Shown here in pieces: positions 1-11,077 of a stretch of DNA of 64,000 nucleotides. The position numbers and the translations under genes are program-made. Each line of letters starts with the position of its first letter. Position 1 is the first letter of the stretch. The notes under the pieces were generated by a model. It made no database searches, was not told the origin of the DNA, and was given only the letters and a program-made list of their open reading frames with translations. The stretch spans positions 18,296,867 to 18,360,866 of the forward strand of contig NC_049992.1 in assembly GCF_000003815.2 (NCBI RefSeq), written 5' to 3'. This stretch comes from Branchiostoma floridae. Taxonomy: Eukaryota > Chordata > Leptocardii > Amphioxiformes > Branchiostomatidae.

Positions 1-59
1 GGTGCGGTGCGTAATGTATAGTTTCAAACTTTCGTGGAAATGCTCCTCCTTTTCGGGTG

Positions 60-161
60 AAGGCAGATCTCGGTGCCCGTTGACTCCCTTAGCCGGCTAC
101 ACTCCTGGGCCAGCTTATGGCACCTAAGGATCTGCTTGCAGGTTAGTCTCTATCATTATAT
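60..161. mobile_element. MITE fragment, family also at 16.05 and 56.4 kb
   Basis: Shares gactcccttagccggct and the ending gatctgcttgcaggttagtc with the fuller copies at 16050-16222 and 56405-56612, whose ends read tagtctccaagcaga in opposite orientations. Confidence 0.6.
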
Positions 162-1125
162 CAGTGCTAACTTTCTTGTGATGCTGTAGCACAAGACTAA
201 ATCGGCTTGAAGTCAGCATAAAGCATTCACTTATGTAAAACGTAATAGAGAAAATGGTCACTCACAGGCCTTCTTGAACATTGTAGTTTTTTGTAGCTCC
301 AGTTAGGTTATTTTTTCATCTAACAATGCAGTTAAACCTATAATATTAATACAGGTGACCTCTACATAAGGACCACCTGGCGAAAGTGATCACGTTTATC
401 ATGGTCCCTAAGATGATTTTTCCTATTCAAGCACAAGCGTTAAGAATATGGCCTTTAGTGACCAGCACTTTTGCCAAGGAGGTCATATAACCTCCTTGCT
501 TTTACCAGTTCCCTTACATGTACTATAAAAAAAATATTATAATCCCTGAGTGTTTTCTTGGGCAGTTTTTACTATAGTTCAAGACGGATTCTGAACCAAA
601 CAGAGTCCTAGAAGAACCCATATCTCTCCTAGAAACAGCTGGAGTTCTCTTCTAAACAAACCCACTGGGGACAGGTGGTCTAGATTGGATTAACTTCTGC
701 AGATTAAACAAAGTTGGTTGACCTTAATCCGTAACTATTACCCAATTGCATTACACTAATCCTATGAAGAATGCAACCCTTCTGTCCAGTACTATCACCC
801 CGGCAGGAAATACTGTATAGGAAAATCATATCTTAGAGTAGGATTAACATGCAAAATTCCATGATTTTCAGAATATTACAAGCCTTTTTTGAATGTACAT
901 CATACATGTGTTGTTATGCTGTTCACCTATTGTATTATGCTTTTTCAAACCAAAGAGATTTAAGAAGCTCCAGTTGCGTAAGTTTTAGTATCCTCCAAAA
1001 TATCAAATTATTATACAAAATGTACATGAAGATATTTTGTTGTTATACACATATTCACAGATTTTTCAATGCTATGTATTCATTTGCACTCATAAGCCAT
1101 TAAGCAGATAAATCACAAAATTTAA

Positions 1126-1305
1126 ATGAAAAGCGTAGACGGTAGAGGCTTTCATTTAGGCTGTGCGAATTATAAGATTTGTATCTGAACCCCAGAGAAC
1201 GGTTCAAATTCAAAAATGAAAAGCGTAGATCGTAGAGGCTTTCATTTAGGCTGTGTGAATTATAAGATTTGTATCTGAACCCCAGAGAACGGTTCAAATT
1301 TGGTA
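1126..1305. repeat. 90-bp tandem duplication
   Basis: Two copies start atgaaaagcgtaga at 1126 and 1216 with few differences. A minus-strand ORF repeats the same 30 residues, but this follows from the duplication and I see no protein family in it. Confidence 0.8.
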
Positions 1306-3007
1306 GCCATGCACACTTGCACTCAAGTTGCAGGAAATTCTGATTAGGATTAATAGGATGCCTTCGAAGATATGATTCAGCGAGCGAGCGAGTGAGCAAA
1401 ATACTTGATAAGCATCAAGGCTATTACGCACCAAGGATGAGAATGTATTGGATGAAAATTACGTCACCAAGCTCAAGTCCTTTCAGCATAAAATGCTTCT
1501 GGTCATTCTGGACAGCTTTTTGGACAGCTATTTACTTCTAAGTTGTTTTTTCGTAGAATGTTCGTTGTAAAACTAAATGATGGAAGAAGAGAAGAAAATA
1601 TCCCTCTAACTTCTAATTTTATAAGAGCCGGAGATATGCAGTGAATATTCCATTCATTCCTTCTCCGATAGCAAGGGAGTCTTCAGAAAGCTGATAAGAT
1701 AACGACTAAAAGTGAAACAAATGCTGGCAGATGTTTCTGCCAGCAAAACAGCACTGCTCCTATAGAAACAGAGTACCTACTCAACTTCTGCTGTGTTAAT
1801 AATAATGGCATTAATGCTTTGAGTTTTGGTATTCTTTTATTTGAAATGTGCATTTAAAGAAAGCATGAAAAAAGAAAGAATCAGTATGCGAATGTTTGCA
1901 AAGCATTAATGCCCGGTATGGGTAGAAAATTAAAAGTTTGTCTGTGCAAATTCACAGCGAAATCAACAATCGTTTCCCTAATATTCCCGAGATATCAGGA
2001 CTCCCTGAGTTGCGTTTATACGGAAAATCGGGAAACTGTCGCAAACCATTGTCTTGGCTCAATGAGGTGTTAATTGTCAAAGCGCTGATTTTATGGTGTA
2101 TTGTCCGGGTACACATCTGTAGGTGTGCATTATGCATGGGGAGGGCTGTGAATGGCCTACTGGACTCATACCCATTTGCACAGGTGTGAAAATCCATTTG
2201 TTTTTCACAGGATTAAGCAATTACAACAAGAGGCTGCTATTTGGGCTTCAAATCCCTTTAATTCAAACCTCCACGGGATAATAGAACAAATGGCTGGATT
2301 GGAATTCAAGAGTAGTTGACACTAGTCAGAGTTTCATTGCCATTTTTGTAGTCACAAAGAAGTATACACTAATACAGTTTACAGATTCAAGAACAACATT
2401 ATTCTACTTGTTGATGATTTATCTTGGTGCAAGCAAGGAGGTTATAGTAACTTATACGGAGAGATCTTCCTGAATAAAAAGTGTATGCAGTTTGAAGCCT
2501 CTCCAAACTTATATTGGGGATTGTAATAATGGCCTGTTTACTGCAAACTGAAGAAATGCCATGAGCTAAACTGTAACGCTTCATTGTTCTTGTGAAAAAT
2601 GATTGATGAAAGGTCAAAGATGACCATATTTTCACCTTTTAGATGCATCCAGGTGACTATAAGAGGCCATACAAGGGTCACCCAAATGCTGTGGGCACAG
2701 AGAGACAATGCCAGTTAGCTATGCCATTCTGATCAAAGACAAGAACGCTCTAGGCTTCGGAGTGATGGGATGAAAGATGGCATTGTTCGATAGCGTTCTT
2801 CTGCTCGTGAGAAATTATGACGGAAACTAATTGTGGGAACCGCAAGTGTCAGACAGAGTAATGTGATATATTCGAAGTCAAGTGTTAGTAGCATCGTCGT
2901 GGTGAATTACGCTATTTACTTGTGAGTTAAAAGCTGTGGGTAGGATGGGTGGTGAAAAATGGCAGGGATCTGTTAGCGAAATTATGGTAATTAAAAATTA
3001 TAACATC

Positions 3008-3882
3008 CATTGGCATAATACCGGTCGGTTTACTGCAATTTCTCAAGCAATGCTAATTTGGCAAATGATCAACGCATCATTTTCTCCAGTTACATTTTGC
3101 TGTTACAGCTTACCTTTGCCACTTCTTATGTGTTAATTATTTTGTCTCTCTGGTCCTGCTAAAAACATAATATCGTAATTGGAACACACCGCGGAATTGC
3201 ACGGAGAACGGGCGCGTGGTTGGAAGGGGGTGCACTATACCGGTCGAACGAAACACGGCACAATTAACTGCCGCTATGTACCTTTATACATCCTCTGTTG
3301 TTCCTTTCTTTCCTGTTAGTAGTTGCACAAAACAAAAATCTGCATGAGCATACAAAAAGTCATGAGAAAATGGGCGTATACTGACAAGAATTTTCATTTA
3401 ATTTTGATCCGTCACAACCGCTATGACGTAAAACTTTACTGCTGGCCGTAGCATTAAAAATGGCGGGAAAATGGCGGCGTACGTTCAATTTGACCCATTC
3501 AGCCGTAGATCCGGGCGATAATGCAACGGTTCCTCACACTTTTACACGAGTTGTAGGTCACCAAAAGAAATTCAAGATTGCTGTTGAATCATGCTCGTCT
3601 TGTGCCGTGAGCACATGTGATTATTATCTACAAATCTGGCGATGAACGTGACAGTGTGTTTGTCCCACGACGAGCTCGCCTGCCCCGAAAATGACCTGAA
3701 AACTTTTGGCCTTGTTGTCTTCGAATGCATTGTTATCGATGCTTTGTAAATTATGTATTGGACACCTAGATGTCTGAAGTGTGCATACCGCAGAAATAAC
3801 TATTGTTGCATGTGTAGATCTCTTTAAGTTCCACTATTTTTAATCGACCGGTATAAGGCTTATGACCGGTATAATGCCAATG
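3008..3882. mobile_element. Non-autonomous DNA transposon with about 19-bp inverted ends
   Basis: Starts cattggcataataccggtc and ends gaccggtataatgccaatg, near-perfect inverted repeats 875 bp apart. Further ccggt motifs lie inside each end. No transposase ORF is seen. Confidence 0.65.
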
Positions 3883-6839
3883 CGTGTTACGGATTTTCTG
3901 TCAGATTTCAATACAGTTTCCAGTTGAAAAGGAAAACAACAATGCTTCAAATGCAAGCGACTACCATAAGACCAAGGAGGTTAAAAAATGGCCTTGAAGT
4001 TGATGCCGATGTTTTTAAACCTTGAAGAAAGTCAAAGGCATAAGAAAGAAGATCAAGTTTTCAAGAAAACAAGATACCCGATCCCTAGGCATATCAATGC
4101 ACTTTTCAATTTTCTTGGATTAGTTGACCTGGATGTTGACTAGAAAGAGGGTCTAGAGTTGTCTGGTTTTCATTTGAATGTTCCCTTACAACAACAGTGT
4201 AGACATGTGTGCTGGGCCCAATGTTTATGTGTTTAAAATCTTTTTCTTGTCATAAAAATCTGTACTTTCTTACAACGATGACAGACTTGAGTCCAAATAG
4301 TGGAGTAGACGAAACAAGGGTCGCCATTCTACACTGTGTAAACACACCCACTCATAGTCATTCACATGTTGGGGGGCTGGGGGGCATGTTCAGTGGAAGG
4401 CAACCAAAGATTCAGTACCATGTTTTGTGCTGTTGATGTGACAAATCTCAGAACTCAGTCTGTTCTCCTGCAAATCTTTGGGGGGCAGACAATAGTTTTC
4501 TTTTTTACTCCTGCAAATATTTGGGGAGGGGGCCAAGCTATGAAAAGGAAAATCAAAGGGATTGTGACCAAAAAAAAGTTGATAAAACTGTGACATAGAA
4601 AGAAATTATCAGCAACCAAAAACATCCCGAGATTTTTTAGATTTGAGAAAGAATATCTGGCACAGAAAGTCCAGATTTTACTTTCTGTCTGAAGCAGCTA
4701 CATGTACAAATCATGGAGTTACCAACATGGTAAAATCAACATCACTGTTCACAGTTTGAACAGAACAGACATAAATTAAACCATATATGATCTTCCTTTT
4801 TGGATCCCTCCTAGGGTTGTTGAATACAATTCTCCAAATCTGCACTGGTCATAACCACTTGTGAAGAGACAGCACATGTTATCTTTGACTTTGTCTCTTT
4901 GACTTTTTATCTTTGTTGCCAACGGAGACAAATTGTTTTAGACTTGACACAGTACAAAACCACAAGGACACCCTGAGGGGAATCTCGGACTGCTTGACAG
5001 ACAGAAAATCAATGCATCTCCAGACTGATGACATTTAGTGCAGACACTGATATTTCCCCTTTGGGACCTCAGATTAGAGTCTGCAGAACTATTGGTGTTA
5101 GCGGTCCTGCTGTTTCAGAGAGTGTAGATCTGACTACTAATGAATAAGGCCAGATCTAGACTACTGTGTACAAAAGACAGGTGTTGCCAAGAGTACTTTC
5201 TGAAAAGTGGTTGACAGAAATACAGTAAGACAAAAAACTTGAGAGAAATACAGTGAGACAAGGCAAAAATGTTAAAGCAAGATTTTCTCAATATTTGAAG
5301 CATTTTTTTATTATTATAGCTCAATTCGTGTCCTCAGTAACTGTAATGAGATACATTCTTATACTGTGTTGTACACATTTGACACATTGCCAACTACGTG
5401 AACAGTATTCCAAAACCAGACATCTAGCCAAGTATATTAATCAGTATGTGTATGAGTAAGAGTTAACCTACATATTACGATTTGGTTTAATTTTTGTTCC
5501 TTGCAGTTTGGCAGAATGACAGAAAATTTGGTATAACAATATAGCATATTTTTGGGCACATTTTGCGCCAATTTCTCCTGGGTTTCAAATCAATTTCTTG
5601 AGGTCGACCCACCAATAGGACAAGGGGGAGCAAAACTGGAAACCAAATGGCCAAACAGTTGGACTCGTAGAAGACAACATGCACAGAACTGGTAGGAGGT
5701 CTGACTCTTGGGTCAGAAGCCTGGGGGGTGTAGCATTTGTTTTGTTACTTCACATGCATGGCAAAAATGGGAAGTCATGTGGAAGAATTCATCCAAGGCC
5801 ACCTTTTGTGAAAAAAAATGATAAAAATGTTGCATCAAGCTGCGCAAAATATGGAGATAGGAAAAGATAGATGAAGCAAAATTAGTTTTGCTGTGTCACT
5901 GATATCAACATTTTCCAGCTTATCCATAGTTTCTTATCAATAGATTTGCATGCATGCATAGAAAGGGTTTGCCTACAAGAGATAGAGAAAAATTTCCACC
6001 CATCTGTCAAAAAAATCTGAAACTTCATGACACGAAACTGATAGGAAATGTATTTTTGTTGGCATGTCTTGCACAAAAATTAACAGCAAGGTCTTCCAAA
6101 CAATGATTTAAAGCTGGAGACTGTCCTACTCTATAGACAAGTACAGTATCAGTGCATGAAAATTGCCTTGTACTGAACGTAATGTTAGATCGGAAATTGT
6201 CATTCTCATAACAAAAGGTACAATCGTGTTACAAATCGACGGTTGGAAGCCGACAATAACGCTCGGCGGTTAATGAACAATGTAGGGATCATCAGTGATT
6301 GATGGACTGTCGCTGTGTACACCTGGGAACGACAAGAATCCTACCGCTCACACCTGGTGTCTTGGATAGCTAATTAAGCGATCGTTAATCACCTAACACT
6401 TGTAGCACTAAAGGCTTCTTGATGTACCCTATGGAGGACATATAGATTGAATTTTCAATTTGGCTTTACACTCAAGTCTTGATTTTAAAAAGATTTATAT
6501 TGTACTAGTATTCTTTTCTAAGAAACAGTCTTATAGTTTATTTCATGGACATATCATACTGAAAGTGAGCTGCAGATGGTATGGCAATGCAAGCTTTCTG
6601 GTGTATGACAAAGAAAGCTAGCATGGGGGCATTGATATTCAGACTTGAGGGGATGGGGAAAGATATTCAGACTTCAGGGTGTTTCCGATATTCCCAACAG
6701 CGCAGGTGTGCAATAGACACTTTGCACGATTTAAGAGGTAGGAGTAGAAGGATAATAGTTGGTGTCTTAAAATAGGTGTGTACCTGTAACAGTGGGGTTT
6801 AAGCGCTGCCAAACTGACCACACCAGGGGCTCTAGAGCT

Positions 6840-6907
6840 TTTGGTGTTGTGGCTTGCACGTTGGATTTGTAATCCGCCGACCCGGGTTCGATCCCCGGTG
6901 TCGGCAT
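6840..6907 (+). mobile_element. tRNA-like sequence, probable SINE head or tRNA relic
   Basis: Contains a perfect B-box (gggttcgatcccc) and an anticodon-like loop tttgtaa, as in a Thr tRNA, but the acceptor stem does not close. Read as tRNA-derived repeat rather than a gene. Confidence 0.5.
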
Positions 6908-6967
6908 GTTGGTTTCTTTCTGTTCTTTCTCGCCTCTCTATATTTCTACAATGGTTCCCACACCGGC

Positions 6968-7066
6968 CCTGTGAGTAACAGGCTAGAAATGTGCCACACA
7001 GTGAGTAACAGGCTATCGGATGTGCCACACTTTGAGTAACAGGCTAAGATGTGCCACACAGGGATG
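6968..7066 (+). repeat. Three copies of a roughly 31-bp repeat
   Basis: The phrase gagtaacaggcta followed by atgtgccacac occurs three times with small spacing differences. It lies between the tRNA-like sequence and an LTR-like junction. Confidence 0.75.
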
Positions 7067-7081
7067 TCAATCTCGGAGATT

Positions 7082-7130
7082 CGAGGACGAATCTTGAAAA
7101 GAAAAGGGGGAGTAGTGTAACAGTGTAATT
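7082..7130 (+). mobile_element. Possible LTR-retrotransposon polypurine tract and LTR start
   Basis: A purine run (gaaaagaaaagggggagta) is followed by tgtaacagtg at 7115. The same tgtaacagtg occurs near 6784. This looks like the 3' polypurine tract and LTR edge of a Ty3/gypsy-type relic; no gag or pol is seen. Confidence 0.4.
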
Positions 7131-9558
7131 CTACATACCTAATACCTGTACCTATGCTTGTAAACTTCTTAAGATACAGGTCCGGACCTAAACACCTGGT
7201 AACCCTGTGTCAGTAGGAAAAATTATCCAAGGGACCACCAAAATGTGGCCACATTTTTCAGGTGGTCCTTTGTACAGGTTTGACTGTACTTTGGGGAAAA
7301 TGTCAAACAGGTGAGATTGCACTATGAAATGAAGATTAACTGAAAAATCCACTTGTCACTTCAACATTACTTGGTCCACCTTGACATCTGTTGGTAAGAG
7401 AACTTTGGACATGGTCTGTATTTTAGTAGGTGGCCCCGGCAGTACACCATTTGTTTATTTTCAACAAGAACAAGAGCACTTAAGGAACATGAAGTATTGG
7501 ACAAGTGCCAAAAGTCATGGCTGTCCTTAAGTGAAAATATTTGTAGGTTTTCCAGTTTGCACCTGTTACACACATGTTTGGTGTTGACAGTTTCGAGCAG
7601 CATATGCGATTATTGGCCGCAAATCTTTCAAACCCGACAGTTGATTGACTTGCCGTAGTGTGTTATTGTCTCTTACGACTTCTCTATTTCATGTTTCTGA
7701 AGTTGCCTTTGTTCACGGTTTGCCTCCCACATTGCAACAAGTATAAAACGCAACATCCATGACATTTATCTAAACTTCAACTTTAGTTTTGTATATGTAA
7801 TTCTTAAAAAAGACTTGATTTCCTTGTGTATACATTGTAAATCATACAGCTAATATCTTATTTAAAAATGCCTTTTCAGAAAATACTTGTCATTTATTGC
7901 TTGAAAGTGAACAAACCATGAATGAGGTCTAAACAGCATCGCACAAGTAGTATTACATGTATCGTTGTCAGAATGATGTGTAGATAGAAAGTTGTAAAAG
8001 CATGGATTTTTTAGAATAATGTCATAGACCCTATTAATATTATTTCTCATTCCGGCGCATATAACACTGTATATGCAAATGTATGCCCAAGATACAATGT
8101 GATATAGTGTTGAAAGAACTGCACTGTCAAATAGTCACGATAGAATAATGCAGGTGTATCGGTTTGGAGGGGTTAATTGTTTTCTGACCACATGTGGATC
8201 CGTGTCCTTTCACCCATTGTGTGGCGTGTATACTTAACTCCAGAACACATGTGCTAAGAGCATGCCACCAAACTACAAGTTTATCCCAATACAGACGGGA
8301 CTTTCAGACGTGGTTTTGGGGGACAATGCGAACTGTTTGCGTGTAGAGAACTCCCCCATTGTGTTGGCCAGTTTCTCACGACTTTGTGAGGTTTAAGTCA
8401 CAAGGCTTTCACTGTGTTTTGGACACACCTGCAAGGAAAGCTTCACAGTCGCTTGCTCTGATGGACAAAGTCAACTCCTTGCCCCAGTGGTGAAGAAAAG
8501 CGCAACTCCGTGCGGCGGCGCTTCCCTTTTTTTCAAGTTTACGGAAGCTTTGTAAACCGAGGTTGGCTAATTGTCACTTGATGAGGCGGTGTAGAAAGGA
8601 CTTGCGTCTAAACTTAAAGTAACCGCCGTAAACAATTATCAGACGTTTCACAAGACAAACAATGCCCTTTGACTTTTAAGCCCCCTTTAGTGGGGAGAAG
8701 ATGATGGCCAAAATTTTGCATGTTTGTGGAAATTTTTGGATTTTAATGATGATATGTATTTATATGGATCTATTGACTTTTTTGCCAAAAGTCCTCCATT
8801 GAAATAAGTTTCAATAAGAAATAAAAAGCTGTCTCGATTATTGTAGTTTTGAGATTTTAGACTAATATTTTAGACATAACAAGGAAGATAAGTCAATGAC
8901 GGTCAGACATTGCTATTTTTTTTGTGTTTGTGTGTGTGGGGGGGGGGGCTTAGAGCCTGAGATGTCTGGGTTCATCCTATTGCTTGATTTAATTTGCAAA
9001 TAGGAAGTTGTCTCAAACTAAACTTAATAGCTTTCTGATATGATTTGGTAGCAACAAAAGTATATAAGGACAACTTTACAACACTGCATATACTTTTTCT
9101 ATCCTGCTGGCAATAGATACAGCATGATACCATCTTAGCTTGAAACCTCAAAACCTCAGTGTCTCTAGTCTGCTTACCTTGTAGTTGTTTAAGATGTCCC
9201 TGAGAGATAGTGAGTGACAGAGAGCTCACACCATTACAGTCAGAATCTCAAGGTGAGCTGCTAGTGGAATGTAGACCACCTGGAAGAAGAGCACTTTGTA
9301 GTGGTTTGTTTTGCTCCAAAAAGAGATCACAATCTTCAAGTTGATGGTTTTAGCTCTTTGGAAGTCTGAAGTGTAGGGTCAAAAGTCCAATGACTTGCAT
9401 GCATAGATGGGGTTGCAGAAAATGTACTTTTTTTCAAGTAAATGTAGGTTTTCAAGGATTTTCCCGGCTTCATTTGTATGGGGTGCTGGAAGTTTTGTAA
9501 ATATGTCGACATTCAAAAGTAAAAATAATGGCAGTTTAACATGAACACAAACTACTTG

Positions 9559-9750
9559 TAACGCTGGTTCACCTTTATCCGAGGGTAACCTATAAGGGAT
9601 ATGAAGTTGACGGACGGTGGTTTCAAATCTGAACATTTTAAGAATATTGCAAATTTGAAACCACTGTCAGCAGACTTAATACTCCTAAATGTGCTGTTTT
9701 TAAAGACAACGGATAGAGGTCACCCCATGGATATAGGTGGACAAGTATTA
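9559..9750. mobile_element. MITE with ttcacctttatccg ends
   Basis: An imperfect foldback: left end ttcacctttatccgagggta, right end close to its reverse complement, with gaaaccac/gtggtttc inside. Fuller copy at 43199-43417, partial copy at 58200-58260. Confidence 0.7.
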
Positions 9751-10616
9751 TATGTCTCTCTCTCCCTTCTTTTGTAGTACAGGTAATGTGCTCAACCTCC
9801 CAAAGCGAATATGCTTCGTCCTTAGTTGGAGTTAGTTAAAGCTTTAGGGAAGACTATATGATGGGCATAGCATATCACAGGTTGCCTTCTCCTTTCAAAT
9901 TTTCAAAAGAGCCACAAACATCTCAAATATTAACTCCCCAACTCATCAGGATGAGGTTAATACTTTAGGGTCATGTCAGGTCAATGGGGACATGGTTTCC
10001 ATGGAAACTGCATCCAAAAGCACCAGCCCAATTATCATGACATGACTTTTTATTTCCCAGGACATATTGTCTTCTCTGTGGAGATCAGCTTATTTTCATT
10101 AGATAACACTGGAGGCAATATCGTATATTGTGAAATTATTACATTGTGCCTTCAATTTTTGTAAAAGCCAAATTTTACTAATTAGACCTTTCAAAATTGA
10201 ATGCATTTACATGTAAAACCAATTAGTTTTATTTGCTTTGCTTGGTGTAGTGGAAAAGAATAATCAAGATCAATCTATATTACATGCATGGAAGTCCAAA
10301 ATAATTGAATGTTTTGAGTTCACAAGTTTAAAAAGCCAAAAAGTTGTAAACTAAAGTGAAGAAAAGTCAAAACAATTCTGCTATGAAAAACTAATGCAAT
10401 TGAAAAATTTTTACAGTGTTCTTGTTTTTCAAAAACTAAAAATATCTCAGGACCTGTCCCACTATCCTGGGACAGAAATTTTGGACGGAAAAACATCAGA
10501 GAATCTGCACTTCATGACAGGAACTTGATGAAAGTGAATTTTTGTAAGCTAAGATGAAAGATTTAGCCATGAAAACTAGCAATATGGGTCTACAAACAAT
10601 TATTTGGATGGTCTTC

Positions 10617-10924
10617 ATGCCTCTGAATTAAAACTGTTCTTGTTTTCGAAAACCAAAACTTTTATGCAGCTGAATTATATCAGTTCTCGTTTTTTTTTCC
10701 AGATCCCTGTATAGTAGTGTTCTGTGCTTTTGGTGCGACGTGCAACCCTACCCAGATTGACGATGCACCTATGCATCTGAATGAAAACTGTTCTTGTTTT
10801 AAAAAAACTAAAACTTTTACGTAGCTAAATTGTATCTGTTCTCATTTTTTTCCAGACCCCTGTATAGCAGTGTTCTGTGGTTTTGGTGCGACGTGCGACC
10901 CCACGCAGATCAACGATGCCGGGA
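10617..10924 (+). repeat. 154-bp tandem duplication covering an agrin intron end and exon start
   Basis: The stretch from about 10617 (atgcctctgaat) to 10770 is repeated from 10771 (atgcatctgaat). The first copy includes a T-rich acceptor ending at 10701 and about 70 bases like the start of the FS1 exon (CIVVFCAFGATC), then is cut off without a donor. It is a broken exon copy. Confidence 0.85.
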
Positions 10925-11077
10925 AGGGGACGTGTATCTGCGAACAGACGTGTTCCAGCGGAGTCATCGCGCCCGTCTGTGGCTCCGACGACGTCACGTA
11001 CTCCAGCAAGTGTAACCTGGAGCTCAAGTCCTGCCAGACACAGGCCAGGATCACAGTCAAGAAGGAAGGAAAATGCA
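10856..11077 (+). CDS. AGRN: Agrin exon: follistatin/Kazal module 1
   Basis: Phase 1-1 exon of 222 nt after a T-rich tract ending in tccag and before gtaagt. It encodes one complete FS module, with the EGF-like half ([16 protein letters not shown]) followed by a Kazal core ([18 protein letters not shown]). The first 70 or so bases also exist as a broken copy 154 bp upstream. Confidence 0.95.

Larger units (their letters stand above)
1..10855. other. Gene-free stretch, probably agrin upstream intron
   Basis: No ORF here has conserved-domain character, and no FS-, NtA- or signal-type exon with good splice sites was recognised. Visible content is repeats only: a MITE fragment near 60-161, a 90-bp duplication near 1126-1305, an inverted-repeat element 3008-3882, a tRNA-like and LTR-like region 6780-7125, a G-run near 8938 and a MITE 9559-9750. 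I see nothing in 161-1120, 1306-3007, 3883-6780, 7126-8930 and 8950-9558. Confidence 0.6.

Noticed and set aside
1100..1399. 99-codon minus ORF with an internal 30-residue repeat
   Set aside because: Explained by the 90-bp tandem duplication; no domain, signal or splice context.
10702..10770. FS-like half exon upstream of FS1 as a real exon
   Set aside because: It is a truncated copy from the 154-bp duplication, has no donor and runs into a stop.
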